This document shows, in pieces, positions 16,401-32,532 of a stretch of DNA of 59,931 nucleotides. The stretch covers positions 1-59,931 of the forward strand of contig JAEEUR010000002.1 of assembly GCA_016290595.1 (NCBI GenBank). The letters run 5' to 3'. Positions within the stretch are counted from its first letter, which is position 1. Every line of letters begins with the position of its first letter. Origin of the DNA: Lachnospiraceae bacterium (GTDB taxonomy: Bacteria; Bacillota; Clostridia; Lachnospirales; Lachnospiraceae). Both the position numbers and the translations under genes were made by a program. The notes beneath the pieces were generated by a model. It was given only the letters and a program-made list of their open reading frames with translations. It made no database searches and was not told the origin of the DNA.

Positions 16401-17588
16401 ATGGAGGAACAAACACGTACGCGGGGGAAACAGCAGTCCTGGCTGACACCCTTCCTTTTCCTTCTTATCCTGATCGGCGGCATCGTTCTGTTCGCAGTCC
16501 CCATGGGCCTTGCCAATCTGCTGCGGACCGTGATGAACACCGCATTCTCCCTGCTGATCGACACCTGTCTGTATATCATGGCGATCGCCGTCATCATGGG
16601 CGCGCTGGATGCGCTTCTGACGGAATTCGGGGTCGTGGATCTTTTGAACAGGCTCCTGAATCCGCTGATGAAGCCGCTCTACGGCATGCCGGGTGCAGCG
16701 GCGCTGGGCGTGATCTCCACTTATCTTTCCGACAATCCGGCGATCCTTTCTCTGGCAGAGGAAAAGGGCTTCCGGAAATACTTCAAAAAATATCAGTTCT
16801 ACGCCCTGACCAACCTGGGTACCGCTTTCGGCATGGGCATCATCGTCTCGACCTTCATGCTTGGCCTGACCATCCAGGAGCCGCATCTGGTCGCAGCCGT
16901 CCTGATCGGCAACCTGGGCGCGGTCGTCGGCAGCATCGTCAGCACGCGCCTGATGATCCTCCGTACGCGCCGGCTTTTCGATGAGAACGAGTACGCGGAG
17001 GATATCCCTGTGGAGCCGGAGGAGTTCTTCGCCGACGCGAATCTGGGCAAGAAAAAAGGCCCCAGCCTGGGCATGCGGGTCCTCACGGCCTCCTTAAACG
17101 GCGGCAAGAGCGGCGTGGAGATCGGCCTGTCCATCATTCCGGGCGTTCTCGTCGTCTGCACGCTGGTCATGCTGCTGACTAAGGGGCCTTCGGCCGACGG
17201 CAGCTATACCGGCGCTGCTTACGAAGGCATCGCGCTGCTGCCCCGCATCGCGGAAAAGCTGAATTTCATCCTGCAGCCGCTCTTCGGTTTCGCCTCTTCC
17301 GAATCCATCGCGGTGCCGATCACGGCGCTCGGCTCGGCCGGCGCGGCAACGGGCATCGTCCGGGAAATGGCACAGACCGGACTGACCAATTCCCACGATA
17401 TTGCGGTCTTTACCGCCATGTGCATGTGCTGGAGCGGATATTTAAGCACCCATGCTTCCATGATGCAGACCTTAAAGCGGCCGGACCTGACCGGCAAGGC
17501 CATCGTCAGCCACACGATCGGCGGCCTGGCTGCCGGCATTGCCGCCAACTGGCTCTTCAGGCTCTTCCTTCTGATCATAGGAGGCTGA
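16401..17588 (+). CDS. GATE-domain (nucleoside-recognition) membrane protein
   Basis: A 395-residue polytopic membrane protein with two related halves, each containing the nucleoside recognition (GATE) type helices also found in spore maturation proteins and FeoB. It resembles the CD0519/CD1768 family of uncharacterised Clostridia membrane proteins. Segments such as GVISTYLSDNPAILSLAEEKG and SGYLSTHASMMQTL look conserved. Substrate is unknown. A long cytoplasmic or extracellular loop follows about residue 190. It is a monocistronic gene between the antiporter and the sigma factor, with a terminator downstream. Confidence 0.7.
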   Translation: MEEQTRTRGKQQSWLTPFLFLLILIGGIVLFAVPMGLANLLRTVMNTAFSLLIDTCLYIMAIAVIMGALDALLTEFGVVDLLNRLLNPLMKPLYGMPGAAALGVISTYLSDNPAILSLAEEKGFRKYFKKYQFYALTNLGTAFGMGIIVSTFMLGLTIQEPHLVAAVLIGNLGAVVGSIVSTRLMILRTRRLFDENEYAEDIPVEPEEFFADANLGKKKGPSLGMRVLTASLNGGKSGVEIGLSIIPGVLVVCTLVMLLTKGPSADGSYTGAAYEGIALLPRIAEKLNFILQPLFGFASSESIAVPITALGSAGAATGIVREMAQTGLTNSHDIAVFTAMCMCWSGYLSTHASMMQTLKRPDLTGKAIVSHTIGGLAAGIAANWLFRLFLLIIGG

Positions 17589-17632
17589 AAGAGAGTCTGC
17601 GCAGAGGCTGTCAAAACCGGGGCGCTGCGACA

Positions 17633-17655
17633 GCGGCTCTTAGCCGCCCTTTTTT
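17633..17655 (+). terminator. intrinsic terminator after the GATE-domain gene
   Basis: GCGGC and GCCGC arms (17633-17637, 17643-17647) with a short loop are followed by CC and a run of six T residues. Confidence 0.7.
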
Positions 17656-17676
17656 ATGTCAAACAGGCGCTGCTCT

Positions 17677-17704
17677 TTCGGGCACGCCTTTTTTGTTGTA
17701 TAAT
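17677..17704 (+). promoter_or_regulatory. probable promoter of the sigma factor operon
   Basis: TATAAT (17699-17704) with a poor -35 (TTTCGG, 17677-17682, 16-bp spacer) lies about 95 bp before the sigma factor start. Confidence 0.4.
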
Positions 17705-17799
17705 TTTAGCATGAATTTTCTCTTCCCCGTGACGAAACTCCCGGATTTTCGGTCTATAGAAGTGAAGGGCCTTTGATCATACAGAGAAAGGAGCGGTGT

Positions 17800-18360
17800 A
17801 TGGAAGACAACGAGATCATAGAACTTTACCGGACGCGTTCAGAAAAAGCCATTGAAGAAACAGCGAAAAAATACGGAAACTACTGCTTCTCGATCGCCTT
17901 CCGTATTCTGCATGATAAGGAAGACAGTGAAGAATGCGTAAACGATACCTGGATGAGCGCCTGGAACGCCATACCGGATCAGCGGCCGGCGAAGCTCTCC
18001 GCTTTTCTGGGGCGCATCACCCGCAATCACGCGTTAAAGAAAGTGGAAAAGTATACAGCCCGGAAGCGCGGCGCCGGCGAAGTGCCCCTGGCCCTGGAAG
18101 AGCTGGGGGACTGCGTTCCGACGGATGATCCGGCCGAGCAGATCGTGGAAGACGTGGTCCTGACAGAGACGCTGAACCGTTTTCTGACTTCTCTGACGTT
18201 GGAACAAAGAAGGATCTTTCTGCGCCGCTACTGGTATCTGAGTTCTATGCAGGAAATTGCGTCGGATCTTAAGATTTCCGAAAGCAAGGTCAAGATGTCT
18301 CTGCTCCGCTCCCGTAAGGAACTAAGGCAGATGCTTGAGAAAGAAGGAATCGTACTATGA
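17800..18360 (+). CDS. RNA polymerase sigma factor, sigma-70 family (ECF type)
   Basis: A 186-residue protein with sigma region 2 (residues 15-85: the DKEDSEECVNDTWMSAWNAIP core-binding and -10 recognition segment) and region 4 helix-turn-helix (residues 125-180: LEQRRIFLRRYWYLSSMQEIA, then SESKVKMSLLRSRKELR). It directs RNA polymerase to alternative promoters. I chose ATG at 17800 because AAAGGAG lies seven bases upstream. The stop overlaps the next gene (ATGA type), whose product is probably its anti-sigma factor. Confidence 0.88.
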   Translation: MEDNEIIELYRTRSEKAIEETAKKYGNYCFSIAFRILHDKEDSEECVNDTWMSAWNAIPDQRPAKLSAFLGRITRNHALKKVEKYTARKRGAGEVPLALEELGDCVPTDDPAEQIVEDVVLTETLNRFLTSLTLEQRRIFLRRYWYLSSMQEIASDLKISESKVKMSLLRSRKELRQMLEKEGIVL

Positions 18361-19109
18361 AAGAAGAACGTATTTTGAATGCTCTCGGTCAGATAAACGA
18401 AGAATTCATAGAGGATGCCGCACCGGCAAAAGAAAAAGCCCCAAAACCGGGCCGGGTCCGCCGGTGGATCCCGGCGGCCTGTCTGGTACTGCTGCTGGGC
18501 GGAGCGCTCTATGCCGCCGGCATTCCCGGAGGCCGCCGGACGCCCGGCCTGCCGGACGATACGCCCTCCGCACCGCAGTCAGCCGATTTGATGAAGTTCA
18601 TTCCAAAAGGGCTTTCAGCAGAAGCTGTGGAAAATCCTTTAATGATCACCGAACCGGGTATGCCTTATATTCCCAGAGAAGTGGCCGTAAAAACCCTTAC
18701 CCAGGCAGCTGCGGTTTTAGACTGCACTGTGGAGGAGATCTGCCGGCTGAAAGTGGCGGAGCCGGGAAGCGACCGGACGTGGTATTTTACCTGCATGACG
18801 CTTTCCGTCAACCGTGTTCTTCACGGCAGCTGCGAGGAAAAGACCTTCCGCACGGTCAACGTCTCCGTTTCAAACGTTTCGTATACAGCATCCGGTTTTC
18901 TCTCTTATCCGGATCTGGAGAACTGCCGGGAACAGAGGCGGGCCGCCTTTACCCTCAAAAAGCGGAATCCTGAAGAAGTCTGGAAGATCGGCGATGCCGA
19001 GATCGCCGCGGGGGAGCTGGGAGAGTATTTCGTCAGCGCCTGTATGGAATTTGACGGGACGGTCCTTCACTACCTGAACTATGACATTCCGCTGACAGAG
19101 CTTAACTAA
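18357..19109 (+). CDS. membrane protein, probable anti-sigma factor
   Basis: Translationally coupled to the sigma gene. The N-terminal 40 residues (MKEERILNALGQINEEFIED) are predicted cytoplasmic. One membrane segment (residues 40-58, IPAACLVLLLGGALYAAG) follows, then a 190-residue extracellular domain with no motif I recognise. This layout and position are typical of anti-sigma factors that sequester the sigma factor until an outside signal arrives. No zinc-binding HxxxCxxC motif is present, so the binding mode would be different from ZAS proteins. The role is inferred from context. Confidence 0.6.
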   Translation: MKEERILNALGQINEEFIEDAAPAKEKAPKPGRVRRWIPAACLVLLLGGALYAAGIPGGRRTPGLPDDTPSAPQSADLMKFIPKGLSAEAVENPLMITEPGMPYIPREVAVKTLTQAAAVLDCTVEEICRLKVAEPGSDRTWYFTCMTLSVNRVLHGSCEEKTFRTVNVSVSNVSYTASGFLSYPDLENCREQRRAAFTLKKRNPEEVWKIGDAEIAAGELGEYFVSACMEFDGTVLHYLNYDIPLTELN

Positions 19110-19140
19110 AAAAGGCCCCGGCTTTGTCCGGAGGCCCTGT
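19110..19140 (-). terminator. terminator after the HAD gene, shared intergenic
   Basis: On the minus strand GGCCTCCGG and CCGGGGCC arms with a six-base loop are followed by TTTTTT. It lies 10 bp beyond the HAD gene stop and may also slow transcription from the convergent anti-sigma gene. Confidence 0.7.
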
Positions 19141-19150
19141 TATAAAAGAC

Positions 19151-19768
19151 TCATGCTTCGTCCAGCATCTTCTCCAGACTGGCCGAAGCTTTTTCATAGG
19201 ATTCAAAAACGATGCCCCGGAAGCCCAGCTGCCGGGCTGTCTCCACGTTTTCCGGGCGGTCGTCCAGAAAGACGGATTCCTCCGGACAGATCGCGAAACG
19301 CCGGCACAGCGTGCGGTAGATCTTAGGCTCGGGCTTTATGCTTTGGATCTCATAGGAGATCAGCTGCCCGTTCGTCATCGAAAGGAAGCCGTAGCCGGGC
19401 GAATTCAGCTCGTAGGAGCGGCGTCCGTAATTGGACAAAATATAAACCCGCAGGCCTCTTGCCTTCAGGTCCTTCAGCCACTCTTCCGTGTAGGGCATCA
19501 CGCGGGTGATGTCTGCGGGGCCGTCCCAGAAGCGGTCCGCTTCTTTCTCAAAGCCAGGCAGATGTTCCCGGAACAGCGCGCGGATCTGGGCGTCGTCATA
19601 GGGGATCCTGTCGCAGGGGATCCAGATGCCGCCGAAGATCTCCCGCCGGAAGGCTTCTTTCGCCGCTTCGGAAAAGCCGAGCGCTTCCATGCAGCGCTCC
19701 GGCTTAAAATCCACCAGCACGCCGCCCAAGTCGAACACGATATTCCGGATGATGCGTTTTTCACTCAT
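19151..19768 (-). CDS. HAD-superfamily hydrolase (YihX-like phosphatase)
   Basis: A 205-residue HAD subfamily IA protein. Motif I is FDLGGVLVDF with the nucleophilic Asp, motif II is ILSNYG, and motifs III/IV include KPEPKIYRTL and VFLDDRPENVETARQLG. Such enzymes dephosphorylate small phosphorylated metabolites; the substrate is unknown. I chose ATG at 19768, overlapping the ecfA2 stop (ATGA), over an upstream in-frame ATG that lies inside ecfA2. It is therefore the last gene of the ecfA1-ecfA2 operon. Confidence 0.82.
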   Translation of the reverse strand: MSEKRIIRNIVFDLGGVLVDFKPERCMEALGFSEAAKEAFRREIFGGIWIPCDRIPYDDAQIRALFREHLPGFEKEADRFWDGPADITRVMPYTEEWLKDLKARGLRVYILSNYGRRSYELNSPGYGFLSMTNGQLISYEIQSIKPEPKIYRTLCRRFAICPEESVFLDDRPENVETARQLGFRGIVFESYEKASASLEKMLDEA

Positions 19769-20658
19769 TCCGCTTCTCCCTTTTTCCAAAGTCCGGACGA
19801 CGGGCGCGAAGGCGCGGCGAAGGCGTCCAGGATCCGCTTCCCGGCCTCTTCCACGGACAAAGCGTCGGTCTCCACGGGGAGGCCTTTTTTCTTCAGCAGA
19901 TGCAGGACTCGGCAGACAGACGGAAGCGCCAGTCCGGCATCGTTCAGCGTTTTTTCGTCGTGGAAAACCTCGCGGGGTGTTCCCTCCCGCACCAGATGCC
20001 CGTGCGAAAGAACGATGATCCGGTCCGCCAGCCCCGCTACGTCCTCCATGCTGTGGGAGACCATCACGATCCCCATTCCCTTTTCGCGGCGGAGGCTGAT
20101 CAGCTCCGAGAGGAGCTCCTCCCTGCCTTCGGGATCCAGGCCGGCCGTCGGTTCATCCAGGATCAGGATCTCCGGTTCCATAGCTAATACGCCGGCGATG
20201 GCCGCCCGGCGCTTCTCGCCGCCGGACAGATCAAAGGGCGAGCGCTGTTCATAGCTTTCATCCAGGCCGACCGTGCGCAGCGCCGAGCGGGCCCGCTCGA
20301 TGCACGCCTCTTCCGATAAGCCCTGGTTCTTCGGGCCGAAGCAGACGTCCTTTAAGACCGTTTCCTCAAAGAGCTGATACTCCGGGTACTGGAAGACAAG
20401 GCCGACCCGGCCGCGAAGGCGGCGGCGGTCGTACTTTTCTCCGCAGATGTCCTCGCCGTCGCAGAAAACTTTCCCATTCGTCGGCTTGTTCAGTCCGTTC
20501 ATCAGCTGTATCAAGGTGGATTTTCCCGATCCCGTCGCGCCGATGATCGCTAAGACCTCTCCGCTGTTCACCTCGAGCGACAGCGGATAAAGCGCCGTGA
20601 CCTCCATCGGCGTTCCCGGCTCATATATGTAGGAGACTTCTTCCAGCTTCAGTTTCAC
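19765..20658 (-). CDS. ecfA2: energy-coupling factor transporter ATPase EcfA2
   Basis: One of the two ABC ATPases of the ECF vitamin transporter. Walker A is GATGSGKST, the Q loop FQYPEYQLFEETV (Y and E after Q are typical of EcfA2), the signature LSGGEKRR and Walker B ILILDEPTAGLDP, with the switch His in VSHSMED. The start is GTG at 20658 following GGAGG; the open frame extends further upstream only as an overlap with ecfA1. 297 residues, slightly long at the C-terminus. Confidence 0.92.
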   Translation of the reverse strand: MKLKLEEVSYIYEPGTPMEVTALYPLSLEVNSGEVLAIIGATGSGKSTLIQLMNGLNKPTNGKVFCDGEDICGEKYDRRRLRGRVGLVFQYPEYQLFEETVLKDVCFGPKNQGLSEEACIERARSALRTVGLDESYEQRSPFDLSGGEKRRAAIAGVLAMEPEILILDEPTAGLDPEGREELLSELISLRREKGMGIVMVSHSMEDVAGLADRIIVLSHGHLVREGTPREVFHDEKTLNDAGLALPSVCRVLHLLKKKGLPVETDALSVEEAGKRILDAFAAPSRPSSGLWKKGEAE

Positions 20659-21536
20659 TGCACAGCCTCCTTTTTCGGCCGGTACAGAGACGCCAACGCC
20701 TCCGCCAGCTCCTCCTCGCGGCAGATACCGGCCGGCAGCGCCAGCCCCTTTTCCCTGAGAAGGTCCGCCAGCTGCGTTACCTGCGGGACGGAAAGTCCCA
20801 GCTCCTGCAGGCGCTCCCGCTGCGCAAAGATCTCGCGCGGCGTCCCGTCCATCATCAGGCTTCCGCGGTTCATGATCAGGATCCGGCCCGCCAGCGCGGC
20901 CTCCTCCATATAGTGCGTGATCAGGAGCACCGTGATATGCTCCTGTTCGTTCAGCTCGCGGATCGTGGAGAGCACCTCGCGGCGGCCGACGGGATCCAGC
21001 ATCGCGGTCGATTCGTCGAACACGATGCATCTGGGTTTCATCGCCATGACGCCCGCGATGGCCACGCGCTGCTTCTGCCCGCCGGAGAGGCGGTGCGGCG
21101 CGCTCTTCGCATAGGCCGCCATGCCGACGGCCTTCAGGCTTTTCTCCACGCGCTCCCAGATCTCCTCCGTAGGCACCCCCACGTTCTCCGGGCCGAAGCC
21201 TACGTCCTCTTCCACCACCGTGGCGACGATCTGGTTGTCCGGATTCTGAAAGACCATGCCGGCGGTGCTGCGGATATCCCACAGCCGCTCCTCGTCGCTG
21301 GTCTTCATCTCCTCGATCCAGACCGTCCCGCCCGTCGGCTGCAGCAGGGCGTTGATCTGCTTGGCCAGCGTGGACTTGCCCGAGCCGTTCCGGCCCAGGA
21401 TCGCAATAAACTCTCCCGGTTCCACGAACAGCGTCAGCCCTTTTAACGCACTCCGGGTGCGCTCCTTTTCTTCGCCGTCCCGTTCCTCCAGGACCTTGTA
21501 TTCATATTTCAGATCTTCCGTTCGGATGATGGACAT
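20655..21536 (-). CDS. ecfA1: energy-coupling factor transporter ATPase EcfA1
   Basis: Partner ABC ATPase of EcfA2. Walker A is GRNGSGKST, the Q loop FQNPDNQIVATVVEEDV, the signature LSGGQKQR, and Walker B reads CIVFDESTAMLDP, where Ser in place of Pro is the usual EcfA1 form. The switch His is in LITHYMEEA. ATG at 21536 follows a modest GGAAGA site; 293 residues. The stop overlaps the ecfA2 start by 4 bp. It lies 71 bp downstream of rpoC, unlike the usual position downstream of rplQ. Confidence 0.92.
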   Translation of the reverse strand: MSIIRTEDLKYEYKVLEERDGEEKERTRSALKGLTLFVEPGEFIAILGRNGSGKSTLAKQINALLQPTGGTVWIEEMKTSDEERLWDIRSTAGMVFQNPDNQIVATVVEEDVGFGPENVGVPTEEIWERVEKSLKAVGMAAYAKSAPHRLSGGQKQRVAIAGVMAMKPRCIVFDESTAMLDPVGRREVLSTIRELNEQEHITVLLITHYMEEAALAGRILIMNRGSLMMDGTPREIFAQRERLQELGLSVPQVTQLADLLREKGLALPAGICREEELAEALASLYRPKKEAVQ

Positions 21537-21559
21537 AGGATCTTCCGTTTCTATGCGAA

Positions 21560-21592
21560 GAGGGCCAAAAGGAACCGTCCCTTTTGGCCCTC
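21560..21592 (-). repeat. REP-like palindrome, copy 1 (after rpoC)
   Basis: Thirteen-base arms GAGGGCCAAAAGG and complement surround a seven-base loop. The core, read on the minus strand as CCAAAAGGGACGGTTCCTTT, recurs almost identically at 52816-52842. It lies 15 bp beyond the rpoC stop and may act as an RNA 3'-end hairpin. Lack of a T-run makes a classical terminator less likely. Confidence 0.65.
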
Positions 21593-21607
21593 CCGCGATA
21601 TTTCTTT

Positions 21608-25201
<3,594 letters not shown>

Positions 25202-25206
25202 ATGCG

Positions 25207-29049
<3,843 letters not shown>

Positions 29050-29127
29050 AGACCTTACTCCCCTGATAGAATTGTTCACGCCGTAAAGGGCATAGTGAGG
29101 CCACTTGCCCACAATAGCGCAATCTTC

Positions 29128-29156
29128 ATACTATCAAAGCCTGAGCTTCCTGTCAA
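29128..29156 (-). promoter_or_regulatory. rpoBC promoter
   Basis: On the minus strand TTGACA (29151-29156) and TAGTAT (29128-29133) with a 17-bp spacer, about 70 bp upstream of the rpoB start. Its presence directly before rpoB fits transcription independent of the ribosomal protein genes. Confidence 0.65.
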
Positions 29157-29263
29157 GCGGATTTTTAAGAGAATTATTGGTTTTTTTGTTAAGAAATAAT
29201 AGATGTTCAGCTTTTCCCGGGGAGAACGACCCGCCGGAAGCATCATAGCACAATCCGTGGGAC

Positions 29264-29293
29264 TTGACAAGCGCTTCCCGCCCGCGTTACGAT
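29264..29293 (+). promoter_or_regulatory. promoter of the small sigma-like gene
   Basis: TTGACA (29264-29269) and TACGAT (29288-29293) with an 18-bp spacer. It faces away from the rpoB promoter. Confidence 0.5.
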
Positions 29294-29378
29294 AATTCCG
29301 CGGAGATCCTCCGCTGCTCCCGGATCCGGAGCTGTCCCGAACGACGAAACAAGTGAATATCTCCCCCGGAAAGGAATT

Positions 29379-29822
29379 ATGTCAGAATCCGTAAAGGACT
29401 TTCTGTCCTCTTACCAGGCCCTGAAGGCCGAGATCCACGAACTGGAGGAACGGCTGGCCCGGCTGCGCGAGCAAAGCTTCAGCCCCCGCTCACCGGTCTT
29501 AAGCGGCATGCCCGGAAAAAAGGAGACGCGGGATCTGTCCGACGAAGTGGCCTGCCTTATGGAACTGGAGCAGAGCTACCGCCGCGCGATCCTGAAGGCG
29601 CGCGTGCGCTGCGCCCGCATCGAGCACGTGATCCTCACGCTTTCTTCCCCCCGCCAGAAGCAGATCCTCAGAGCCCGCTACATCGACGGCTTAAGCTGGG
29701 ACGAGGTCAGCAGCCGCTTTCTCATCAGTGAGAGCCTGACCTATTCCCTGCACAAAAAAGCCATATCGGAGCTGGATCTCCGGTATGGCGAAAGTTTTCA
29801 GTACGGGAAAGACGGGAATTAG
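29379..29822 (+). CDS. sigma-70 region 4-like / DUF1492-like protein
   Basis: A 147-residue protein with an N-terminal coiled coil (residues 10-35, heptad-like ALKAEIHELEERLARLREQ) and a C-terminal helix-turn-helix resembling sigma region 4 (SSPRQKQILRARYIDGLSWDEVSSRFLISES). Similar proteins occur as DUF1492 or ArpU-like late regulators in prophages, but no phage genes surround it here. It lies between divergent rpoB and convergent rho, two bases from the rho stop. A regulatory role with RNA polymerase is inference only. Start ATG follows AAAGGA. Confidence 0.65.
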   Translation: MSESVKDFLSSYQALKAEIHELEERLARLREQSFSPRSPVLSGMPGKKETRDLSDEVACLMELEQSYRRAILKARVRCARIEHVILTLSSPRQKQILRARYIDGLSWDEVSSRFLISESLTYSLHKKAISELDLRYGESFQYGKDGN

Positions 29823-29824
29823 CG

Positions 29825-31687
29825 TCAGAAGCGCATCTTGCGGACCAGCGAGCAGAACTGCTGATTCGTACGGGTGTGGCGCATCAGATCCAGAATGGTC
29901 TCCAGCGCCTCCTCTCCCTTGACGGGATTGCTGATCGCCTGGCGGATGTAGGTCACCGTCTCCAGTTCCTCCGGCGTCAGGAGCTTGTCCTCCCGGCGGG
30001 TGCCGGACTTTAAGATATCGATGGCCGGGAAGATGCGCCGTTCGGAAAGCTTGCGGTCCAGGACCAGCTCCATATTGCCCGTGCCCTTGAATTCCTCAAA
30101 GACCACGTCGTCCATGCGGGACCCGGTCTCCACCAGCGCGGTGGCCAGCACGGTCAGGCTGCCGCCCTCCCGCATGCAGCGGGCCGCACCGAAGAATTTC
30201 TTCGGCATGTGCAGGGCCGCCGGATCCAGGCCGCCGGAAAGCGTACGGCCGCTGGGCGCCACGGTCAGGTTGTAGGCGCGGGACAGACGGGTGATGCTGT
30301 CCAGCAGGATGATTACGTCCCGGCCGTGCTCCACCTGGCGCTGCGCCCGGCCGAGCACCATCTCCGCCACGCGCTTGTGGTGCTCCGGCGTCTCGTCGAA
30401 GGTGGAATAGATGACCTCGACGTTCGGGCCCTCGACCTCTTCCTTGATATCCGTTACTTCCTCCGGCCGCTCGTCGATCAGCAGAATGATCAGCTGCATG
30501 TCCGGATGATTCCTCGTGACCGCCTTGGCGACCTCCTTGATCAGGGTCGTCTTGCCGGCCTTGGGCGGCGAGACGATCATGCCGCGCTGTCCCTTGCCGA
30601 TGGGCGCCATCAGATCCACGATCCGCATGGCCCGGGCCTCCGGCTCGGTCTCCAGATGGATCCGTTCGTGCGGGAATTCCGGCGTCAGGTCCTCGAAGGG
30701 CGTGCGGGAGCGCACCGTTTCCGGCGACTCACCGTTCACCGAGTTGATATACAGCAGGGCCGGGAATTTCTCGGTGCTGGTTTTGATCTTCGTCACGCCG
30801 GCCAGGATGTCGCCGGTCTTTAGGCCGAAGCGGTGGATCTGCGCTGGCGAAACGTAGATGTCGTTGTCGCCGGGCATGTAGTTCTCGCAGCGGATGAAGC
30901 CGAAGCCTTCCGGCATGACCTCCAGAATGCCCTCGCCCAGCGGGCCGGCCAGATTGTCGGGGTAAGCCGGCTGCTTATCGCCGGCCGGATTCTGACGTTC
31001 CTCCTCCGGCTGGTTCAGTGAGAGATCCTTTTCTTCCTCCAGCGGTGTACGGACGGCAGGGCGGATCTCCTGCGAAGCGCCGCTGCGGAAGACCGGGCGG
31101 ACGTCGTCCGCCGCCGTGCTGCGGCGATCCGGCGCAGGCATCTCAAAACGGGTGCGCGGCTGGCGCTCCTGGTTTTCCGCCGACTCCAGCTGCGCGCGGT
31201 AGGAAGGCGCATAGCTGCCGAAGCCGCCCCGTCCGGGATTGCGGATCGGGCTCTGATCGTAGATGCTCCGCACGGTCCGGCGCTCCGGTCTGTCCGTCCG
31301 CTCCGCGCTGCTTTCGGTCTTTCTGTCTTCGGTCTGGGTAGAATAGCGGAAATAACGCGGCGCAGGCGCTGCGACCGGCGTCTTTTCCTCTTCGGCCGGC
31401 TGTTCCGGCTCTGCCGCTTCTTCTTCTGACGCTGCAGGCGCTGCCGCTTCTTCCTCCAGCTGCTTTTTCGGTTTGCGGCCCGGTTTCTTCTTCTCTCTCG
31501 GAGGTTCGCCGTTTTCGATCCGCTTCTGCTCCGACAGGTTCCGCGCGTACTCCACGCGCTTCTCTCCCACCTTGGTCAGCAGATCAACCAGTTCCGGCTT
31601 TCTGGCATTGCTCATGCCCCGGATGCCCAGCAGATGGGCCCACTCTTTTAAAGTCACCAGCGACTCTTTCTCCAAATCAATACTCAT
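29825..31687 (-). CDS. rho: transcription termination factor Rho with long N-terminal insert
   Basis: Rho is a hexameric RNA-dependent ATPase that ends transcription. From about residue 245 the protein is canonical: cold-shock RNA-binding segment [21 protein letters not shown], Walker [14 protein letters not shown], Walker [17 protein letters not shown], the Q loop RTLSGGLDP and a C-terminal R loop region. The N-terminal helix domain (residues 1-55) is separated from it by about 180 residues of charged, Pro/Ala/Glu/Arg-rich low-complexity sequence. Such inserts occur in Rho of several GC-rich bacteria and bind RNA. I chose ATG at 31687 (MSIDLEKES), 620 residues. Confidence 0.95.
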   Translation of the reverse strand: MSIDLEKESLVTLKEWAHLLGIRGMSNARKPELVDLLTKVGEKRVEYARNLSEQKRIENGEPPREKKKPGRKPKKQLEEEAAAPAASEEEAAEPEQPAEEEKTPVAAPAPRYFRYSTQTEDRKTESSAERTDRPERRTVRSIYDQSPIRNPGRGGFGSYAPSYRAQLESAENQERQPRTRFEMPAPDRRSTAADDVRPVFRSGASQEIRPAVRTPLEEEKDLSLNQPEEERQNPAGDKQPAYPDNLAGPLGEGILEVMPEGFGFIRCENYMPGDNDIYVSPAQIHRFGLKTGDILAGVTKIKTSTEKFPALLYINSVNGESPETVRSRTPFEDLTPEFPHERIHLETEPEARAMRIVDLMAPIGKGQRGMIVSPPKAGKTTLIKEVAKAVTRNHPDMQLIILLIDERPEEVTDIKEEVEGPNVEVIYSTFDETPEHHKRVAEMVLGRAQRQVEHGRDVIILLDSITRLSRAYNLTVAPSGRTLSGGLDPAALHMPKKFFGAARCMREGGSLTVLATALVETGSRMDDVVFEEFKGTGNMELVLDRKLSERRIFPAIDILKSGTRREDKLLTPEELETVTYIRQAISNPVKGEEALETILDLMRHTRTNQQFCSLVRKMRF

Positions 31688-31807
31688 AAATATACTGCTC
31701 CTCATGCGACGCCTGGCCGCTATTCACTTGTAAAACTCATGGGAAAATCGCAGAAAGGAAGCCTTAAAGACCCTTTGAAATCCGCGGCACGATCTGCAAC
31801 TGCCTAT

Positions 31808-31835
31808 AGACTATCATATTTTTTTGAAAATGCAA
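31808..31835 (-). promoter_or_regulatory. possible rho promoter
   Basis: On the minus strand TTGCAT (31830-31835) and TAGTCT (31808-31813), 16-bp spacer, leaving a leader of about 115 bases before rho. Rho genes are often autoregulated through such leaders; nothing in the sequence proves that here. Confidence 0.4.
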
Positions 31836-31864
31836 GCGAAAAATCGAAAAAAAGCATTGTATTC

Positions 31865-31893
31865 TTGCATTTTTTGACGTGTCTTGGTAAACT
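31865..31893 (+). promoter_or_regulatory. promoter of the DUF4364 gene
   Basis: TTGCAT (31865-31870) and TAAACT (31888-31893) with a 17-bp spacer and a TGG extension just before the -10 box. Confidence 0.5.
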
Positions 31894-31925
31894 GTAGTCA
31901 AGAAAAAAGCATCCGGGGGAGCGCT

Positions 31926-32459
31926 ATGATCACCGATCCGCAGGTCCTATACAAACTTATGATCCTTTACCTGCTTCGGCAGGCCAATCTGCCCATCAGC
32001 AACGAGCAAATCTCCGAGTTCTTCCTGAGCAAGGAATACACCAACTACATGACGCTGCAGCAGGCCATCAGCGAGCTGCTGGACGCCCACCTGATCAAAG
32101 CCTCCACGGTCCGCGGCAAGCAGCGCTATGAGATCACGCGGGAAGGCGAAGAATCGCTCGGCTTCTTCGGGAACGATATCTCCGATCCCATCAAGAACGA
32201 CATTCACGCCTACTTAAAGGAGAACCGCATCCGCCTGCGCAACGAGATGGGCATCACCGCGGATTACCGCAAGATGAGCGGCACCGGCGGCCCGGATTTC
32301 GAAGTGGACTGCGAGATCCGCGAGGGTAAGCTCCTTCTGATGAAGCTGACGCTTTCCGTCCCCAACGAGGAGCAGGCGCGCATCATCTCCGGCCGCTGGC
32401 AGAGCGCCAGCCAGGAGGTCTACAGCACCGTCATGCACACGCTGCTGCAGGACGAATAA
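31926..32459 (+). CDS. DUF4364 family protein
   Basis: A 177-residue protein matching the DUF4364 family, common in Clostridia. The N-terminal 75 residues look like a winged helix (DPQVLYKLMILYLLRQANLP, then LQQAISELLDAHLIKA and RYEITREGEESLGFF), suggesting a transcriptional regulator. The C-terminal half has no recognised motif. ATG at 31926 follows GGGGGAG. It is divergent from rho and is followed by a strong terminator, so it forms a single-gene unit. Confidence 0.8.
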   Translation: MITDPQVLYKLMILYLLRQANLPISNEQISEFFLSKEYTNYMTLQQAISELLDAHLIKASTVRGKQRYEITREGEESLGFFGNDISDPIKNDIHAYLKENRIRLRNEMGITADYRKMSGTGGPDFEVDCEIREGKLLLMKLTLSVPNEEQARIISGRWQSASQEVYSTVMHTLLQDE

Positions 32460-32485
32460 TCTACCGCATCACCCTGCACAAAGGC

Positions 32486-32530
32486 AAAGGATCCCATAAG
32501 ATCAGACGGACTTATGGGATCCTTTCTTTT
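32486..32530 (+). terminator. strong terminator after the DUF4364 gene
   Basis: A perfect 15-bp stem (AAAGGATCCCATAAG and its complement) with a ten-base loop is followed by CTTTTTG. It lies between convergent genes and may serve both directions. Confidence 0.85.
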
Positions 32531-32532
32531 TG

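Noticed and set aside
29379-29822. Prophage remnant around the sigma-like gene
   Set aside because: No capsid, terminase, integrase or attachment repeats nearby; both neighbours are core genes.
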